Origin: Pteria penguin
Taxonomy: Eukaryota > Mollusca > Bivalvia > Pterioida > Pteriidae
Assembly: GCA_035048485.1 (NCBI GenBank)
Contig: CM068582.1
Location: 15,604,001-15,668,000, forward strand
Reading direction: 5' to 3'
Length of the DNA: 64,000 nucleotides
In this document: positions 59,727 through 64,000 of the stretch, piece after piece
Layout: every line of letters begins with the position of its first letter
Numbering within the stretch: the stretch's first letter is position 1
The notes under the pieces: model-generated
Databases searched by the model: none
What the model saw: the letters and a program-made list of their open reading frames with translations, nothing else
Told to the model about the DNA's origin: nothing
Position numbers and translations under genes: made by a program

Positions 59727-60409
59727 GAATATGTCTCTCATTCACTGTTAGTTCCCAAGTAGAAATAAAGTCCAAATAAAAATTCAAAATCTATTTGTTT
59801 GAATGGCCGAATAATATCACAAATTGATGAAACTGTTTACTTTACAAAGTTCAAAAATACAAAATGCAATAATTCCAATTATACAAAGTTGTCCTAATTA
59901 AAAATGATCCAAAAAGCTAACTCCCTAAAAATGCTCTCATTCATTCTATATAAGTTGCATGTACAAAATCATTTACATGTAGGAACTCCGCCTTCATTAC
60001 AAAAGTACAGCCAATCAGAACACAGGTTACATATCATGTGTGTTCAACATAATAAATTTAAATGATATCAATTCTTAATCAAGTAAATGACAAGCATAAG
60101 AACACCAAAAGGAATGATCGCAAGTCTTTGAAATCAGATAACTCGGAACAATACCCCTCCTATGCTTACTTTGGGAACCTGATAAATGACAGATTGAAAT
60201 ATGTACCATATGTGAACAGAAATAACTAATTTCATTTGCTAACATTCAAGGAATGTATTTCACCTGATATTATATCCCAGTAAATGTGAAAGTATGGACC
60301 AAATCACTAAGAAATAGAAAAGTTAAATCTTAACTATTAATAAAAATTTTAATAAATCCAAAATTACTCAATGTGATTTTTGTAAACTCATAATATTATA
60401 CATATATAC
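59727..60409 (-). repeat. 3' LTR of Ty3/gypsy element
   Basis: Matches 62660-63331 along its whole length. On the minus strand it is preceded by a purine-rich ATGGGGCGGAAG (polypurine tract) and ends CATATTCATTACA. Confidence 0.9.
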
Positions 60410-60828
60410 AACTTCCGCCCCATTAAAAAATTGATATTCATTTTCATATTTAGGTATAGAAAAATCAAGTAATATATGACTGAAAAAGAAATCAGTTGAA
60501 ACATGACATACATTCTTATGAAACTCACTTCATATAATTATGTTGTAAAAGACACAGTGCATATAAAATTAATAATCATGTCACAAACGATTTCAGACAC
60601 CTTGCGCTCTGTTCGTAATTGATAATACAATGTGCCTGTATGTACAAAAAGGTCAACTACGCCTGAAAACACCTTGATTGTACTGTGGTATCACCCTTGC
60701 GACGCATACATCTTGGTGAGAATGAAGTAACAATCAATTTCAGTCAATCATGAAAGTACAATACTCAAACAAACATAAATCTGCCAGTACAACCCTATGT
60801 AACCCTCAAGTTGAAACATTGTGACTGA

Positions 60829-61397
60829 CTGGTTTAATCCAAACCAACTTGATCAACACATTTCTACCGCACCGTAATTCATGGTATAACCCTGGTGGAA
60901 TAAAACATCCTTGGTTAGTTTAATTACAGGTGAAAATGTGTTATCAGAATCCCAATTATATAATTATGCAGGAAAACTGGTTTAATAAAAACCAACTTGA
61001 TCAACACATTTCTACCGCACCGTAATTCATGGTATGACCCTGGTGGAATAAAACATCCTTGGTTAGTTTAATTTCAGGTGAAAAATGTGTTATCAGAATC
61101 CCAATTATATAATTATGCAGGAAAACTGGTTTAATAAAAACCAACTTGATCAACACATTTCTACCGCACCGTAATTCATGGTATGACCCTGGTGAAATAA
61201 AACATCCTTGGTTAGTTTAATTTCAGGTGAATAATGTGTTATCAGAATCACCATTATATAATTATGCAGGAAAACTGGTTTAATAAAAACCAACTTGATC
61301 AACACATCAACCCTGGTGGAATAAAACATCCTTGGTTAGTTGAATTACAGGTGAATAATGTGTTATCAGAATCACCATTATATAATTATGCAGGAAA
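60829..61397 (-). repeat. 3.8 tandem units of ~148 bp inside gypsy element
   Basis: Starts CTGGTTTAAT at 60829, 60977, 61126 and 61275; the fourth unit lacks about 30 bp. Lies between the pol tail and the 3' LTR. Confidence 0.93.
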
Positions 61398-61672
61398 ATG
61401 ACCATATAGCATCAAAATAATCAATTAAATATATTATTCTTGAGAATGGTTAATAAAACTATACTGAAGAAAATCTCATGGACCTATATATCAGGTGAAT
61501 ACACATGTAATTATCCACTGATTATAGTTACTTTACACAACAAATTATTTCAAGTAAAAACATAAAAAATTTCTAGATAAAATCGTGATAACCTACCACT
61601 ACTTGTTCAATGAAACTATTTACATTCATTTACAACATGGGTGATGGTCTGGCGTTAATTCCACGTTCTGTC

Positions 61673-62340
61673 TTAGCATTCAATGCATGTTCCGGCACCC
61701 ATATACTGTCCAGAGTCACGCTTGCCTATCACTCTCTTTATCTTATGATGACCGTCTGTATCACGTGATACAGAGAATCTTGAAAGATCGTCAGGGACAA
61801 CATGATCACTATCTTTGTATCTAAGAGGTTTGTGTCGTTTTCTACCCGATGTTCTTCCGGCAGGTAATTCTAAACGATCCTCTGATTGTTGTTTCTGTAC
61901 GTGTTTCTGTCCGTTCACATACACCTAAACAATGATGAACAAAGCTCGGTGTGAATTCTTGCATAATTTGTAAACTGTTGCATAGCTCATCTGTAACTGT
62001 TGAGATAAACTCGTCTCCATGATCAGTAATTAAGGTAATTTCTATTGAAACGGTCGTCGGCTCATACCGTATGAGCCGACCGTTTCAATAGAAATTATAA
62101 TTAAGGTACTTCACACCCAAACGTGGTAAATAAACGAAAAAAGCGCATTACTCACTGTCGATGCATCTTTATTTTTGATCGGTATGGCAAACAAATTCTT
62201 CGAAAACATATCGACTGCCGTAAATATGTACGTATTACCGTCTGATGTGTTTGTAATATTCCATATAAATCCATTTGCCATACTTGGAAAGGTTCCTATG
62301 TCAAAGGATAGGATGTATTGTTTGTTTTTGTTGCATTCTG
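61673..62340 (-). pseudogene. gypsy integrase core and tail, broken
   Basis: Minus strand words: VWQMDLYG, TAVDMFSKNLFAIPIKNKDA and STVSNALFRLFTTFG (first Asp region), then a 61-bp palindromic insertion, TDHGDEFISTVTDELCNSLQ (second Asp), HHCLGVCE (catalytic Glu region), then a jump to a basic tail (RTSGRKRHKPLRYKD) ending at 61673. Frameshift near 62260 and an internal deletion. It would have inserted the element cDNA. Confidence 0.8.
62037..62097. mobile_element. 61-bp palindromic element with 10-bp TSD
   Basis: AATTTCTATTGAAACGGTCG and the inverse CGACCGTTTCAATAGAAATT with central CATACCGTATG. TAATTAAGGT at 62027-62036 and 62098-62107. Inserted exactly in the integrase catalytic region. 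Second copy at 53000-53050. Confidence 0.93.
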
Positions 62341-62369
62341 AGTCATTTTAGGTTTTTGACTGAAATCGT

Positions 62370-62509
62370 TTAATTACCATCAGTTAGGTTTTGAAATACA
62401 CAAAAGGAATCAAATTCAGATAAACACGTATGTCCATTTTCACCACTAAATCCTGAAAATTTTTCTATTGGCACTTTGTCCGGAAGATTTTGATTTCCTC
62501 GATTATATC

Positions 62510-62546
<37 letters not shown>

Positions 62547-62558
62547 CTGTTGTTCCAT
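62370..62558 (-). pseudogene. gypsy gag fragment
   Basis: PIEKFSGFSGENGHTCLSEF and FDSFCVFQNLTDGN resembles the start of Ty3/gypsy Gag; upstream is an (ATT)n run. Truncated by the deletion. Confidence 0.55.
62510..62546. repeat. (ATT)n microsatellite
   Basis: About 12 units. Confidence 0.95.
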
Positions 62559-62659
62559 TTCTGCTTGTGAATATTGGAATATTAATAACTGTTGCCGGTG
62601 TAGATGATGTTGGAGTGCACATTTTTAAACTATTGTCTTTAAATTTAGATTCTCCACCA

Positions 62660-63331
62660 TGTAATGAATATGTCTCTCATTCACTGTTAGTTCCCAAGTA
62701 GAAATAAAGTCCAAATAAAAATTCAAAATTTATTTGTTTGAATGCCCGAATAATATCATAAATTGATGAAAATGTTTACTTTACAAAGTTCAAAATACAA
62801 AATGCAATAATTCCAATTATACAAAGTTGTCCTAGTTAAAAATGATCAAAAAAGCTAACTCCCTAAAATGCTCTCATTCATTCTATATAAATTGCATGTA
62901 CAAAATCATTTACATGTAGGAACAAAAGTACAGCCAATCAGAACATAGGTTACATATCATGTGTGTTCAACATACTGAATTTAAATGATATCAATTCTTA
63001 ATCAAGTAAATGACAAGCATAAGAACACCAAAAGGAATGAAAGTCTTTGAAATCAGATAACTCAGAACAATACCCCTCCTATATGCTTACTTTGGGAACC
63101 TGATAAATGACAGATTGAAATATGTACCATATGTGAACAGAAATAACTAATTTCATTTGGTAACATTCAAGGAATGTATTTCACCTGAATATTATATCCC
63201 AGTAAATGTGAAAGTATTCCAAATCACTAAGAAATAGAAAAGTTAAATCTTAACTATTAATAAAAAATATAAATAAATCCAAAATTACTCAATTTGATTT
63301 TTGTAAACTCATATTATTATACATATATACA
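62660..63331 (-). repeat. 5' LTR of Ty3/gypsy element
   Basis: Minus strand starts TGTTGTATATATGTATAAT and ends CATTACA, followed by TGGTGGAGAATC as possible primer-binding site. Confidence 0.9.
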
Positions 63332-63339
63332 ACAGGCGA

Positions 63340-63905
63340 CTGTGACACAAAAATCAGTCCATTCAGAGGCACTGATCCTTCCATCCGCGTCCGACTGCAT
63401 GAGGAGAAAGGCAAATGTTGCAACAGTGTTTAAGAAAGGGGATGTACATACAGCTGAAAACTACCGCCCTGTTTCATTAATTTGTGTGACATGCAAGCTG
63501 TTGGAACATATCGTCTGCAAACATATACTAGAATCTATATCATTAGGGGAGGAATAAGATTTTAACACGTACGGCTTTAGGTTTTCTTGTGCACAACCTA
63601 CTGATAAAATATTACGTAGGCACCCAAGTTGACGTTGCTATATTTGATTTCTGTAAAGCATTTGACAATGTCAGGCCCACATAAGAAGCTACTGTATAAA
63701 TCAACCCAGTACGGTATTGATAAAAACATCAACCTGTGGCTAAGCCATTTCTTAACCAACAGGCATCTGTGTGAATCGGCGGAGGCAGCAACAGTTGTGT
63801 CCGGGGTGCCCCAAGGCACAGCTCTCGACCTCGTCCTATTTTTATGCTACATTAATGACTTGGCTGATTCAGTGAAGTCAACTGTGCGAATCTTCGCAGC
63901 AGTGA
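63340..63905 (+). pseudogene. Jockey/CR1-type LINE reverse transcriptase fragment
   Basis: KANVATVFKKGDVHTAENYR PVSL, CKLLEHIVCKHILESI, VDVAIFDFCKAFD (first catalytic Asp), LWLSHFLTNRH, SGVPQGTALDLVLF, YINDLADSVKS and VRIFA just before where FADD should be. A repeat begins there (CAGTGACGGATTTAGG at 63898). Frameshifts at about 63555 and 63680. Confidence 0.88.
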
Positions 63906-64000
63906 CGGATTTAGGGGGAGCAGAGGGGGCGCCTGCCCCAAATGACCCAAACTTTTACCAAAACCCTGTGTTTTTACACATTTTCTATCAAAATCAACAA
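63898..64000 (+). repeat. repeat inserted at the FADD box of the LINE
   Basis: CAGTGACGGATTTAGGGGGA then GGGGGCGCCTGCCCC. Same kind of start as 25615 and 41030. Cut by the window end. Confidence 0.6.

Larger units (their letters stand above)
59727..63331 (-). mobile_element. truncated Ty3/gypsy LTR retrotransposon
   Basis: Two ~675-bp LTRs (62660-63331 and 59727-60409) in direct orientation, TG..CA ends, element on the minus strand. Inside, in order: gag piece (62370-62558), integrase core (61930-62340), polyprotein tail (61673-61924), tandem repeats, polypurine tract. Protease, RT and RNase H are missing. No matching TSD was seen, so rearrangement at an end is possible. Confidence 0.88.

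Noticed and set aside
63294..63557. A single 87-aa gene
   Set aside because: The first 15-20 codons are LTR sequence; the rest is a LINE RT fragment.

Overview
The window is repeat-dense, AT-rich animal DNA, most probably from a bivalve mollusc. The reasons are tRNA-derived SINEs, pearl/HINE-like repeats with internal tandem arrays, frequent acatgtacatgtag strings, decayed mariner, pogo-like, hAT-like, Ty3/gypsy and LINE elements, and intron-rich genes with GT..AG splice sites. Nothing looks bacterial. Most long open frames are repeat artefacts.

The core of the window is one gene present twice in direct tandem, both copies on the minus strand (copy A about 25.5k to 7.7k, copy B about 59.3k to 38.7k). 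By matching splice sites and reading phases between the copies I derive a short non-coding first exon, a signal-peptide/Cys exon, two or three further Cys-containing ectodomain exons, a transmembrane exon, a 36-39 nt linker exon, a 570-nt exon encoding an nSTAND3-like P-loop domain, and a short last exon. Copy B gives a continuous 462-residue model: signal peptide, Cys-rich ectodomain, one membrane span, cytosolic STAND-like domain. The domain has an altered Walker A (GK followed by K), and I see no normal Walker B acidic pair or sensor arginine, so it looks like a pseudo-NTPase. Copy A is decaying: a 1-nt deletion before Walker A, a lost splice donor, a missing Cys exon and a different C-terminal tail. 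Two perfect kappa-B sites (GGGACTTTCC, 33 bp apart) lie at the 5' end of copy A, and an NRF-1-type palindrome lies upstream of copy B. I infer a membrane-anchored innate-immune-type receptor.

The duplicated segment extends beyond the gene (about 2.84k-25.6k against about 30.5k-59.6k). Insertions present in one copy with empty sites in the other date several mobile elements as younger than the duplication: SINEs with target-site duplications (TSDs), a 996-bp pogo/Tigger-like element at TA, a 2.5-kb hAT-like element, and several MITEs.

Layout: 0-3.5k decayed mariner carrying an inserted short element, then an RT relic; 4-25.6k copy A; 23.9-25.2k a Ty3/gypsy integrase remnant with a C-terminal PHD-like finger, lying inside the first intron of copy A; 25.8-30.5k intergenic relics; 30.5-59.6k copy B; 59.7-63.3k a truncated Ty3/gypsy element with two LTRs; 63.3-64k a LINE RT fragment cut by another repeat. 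Four very short palindromic elements with 7- or 10-bp TSDs are scattered inside other transposons.
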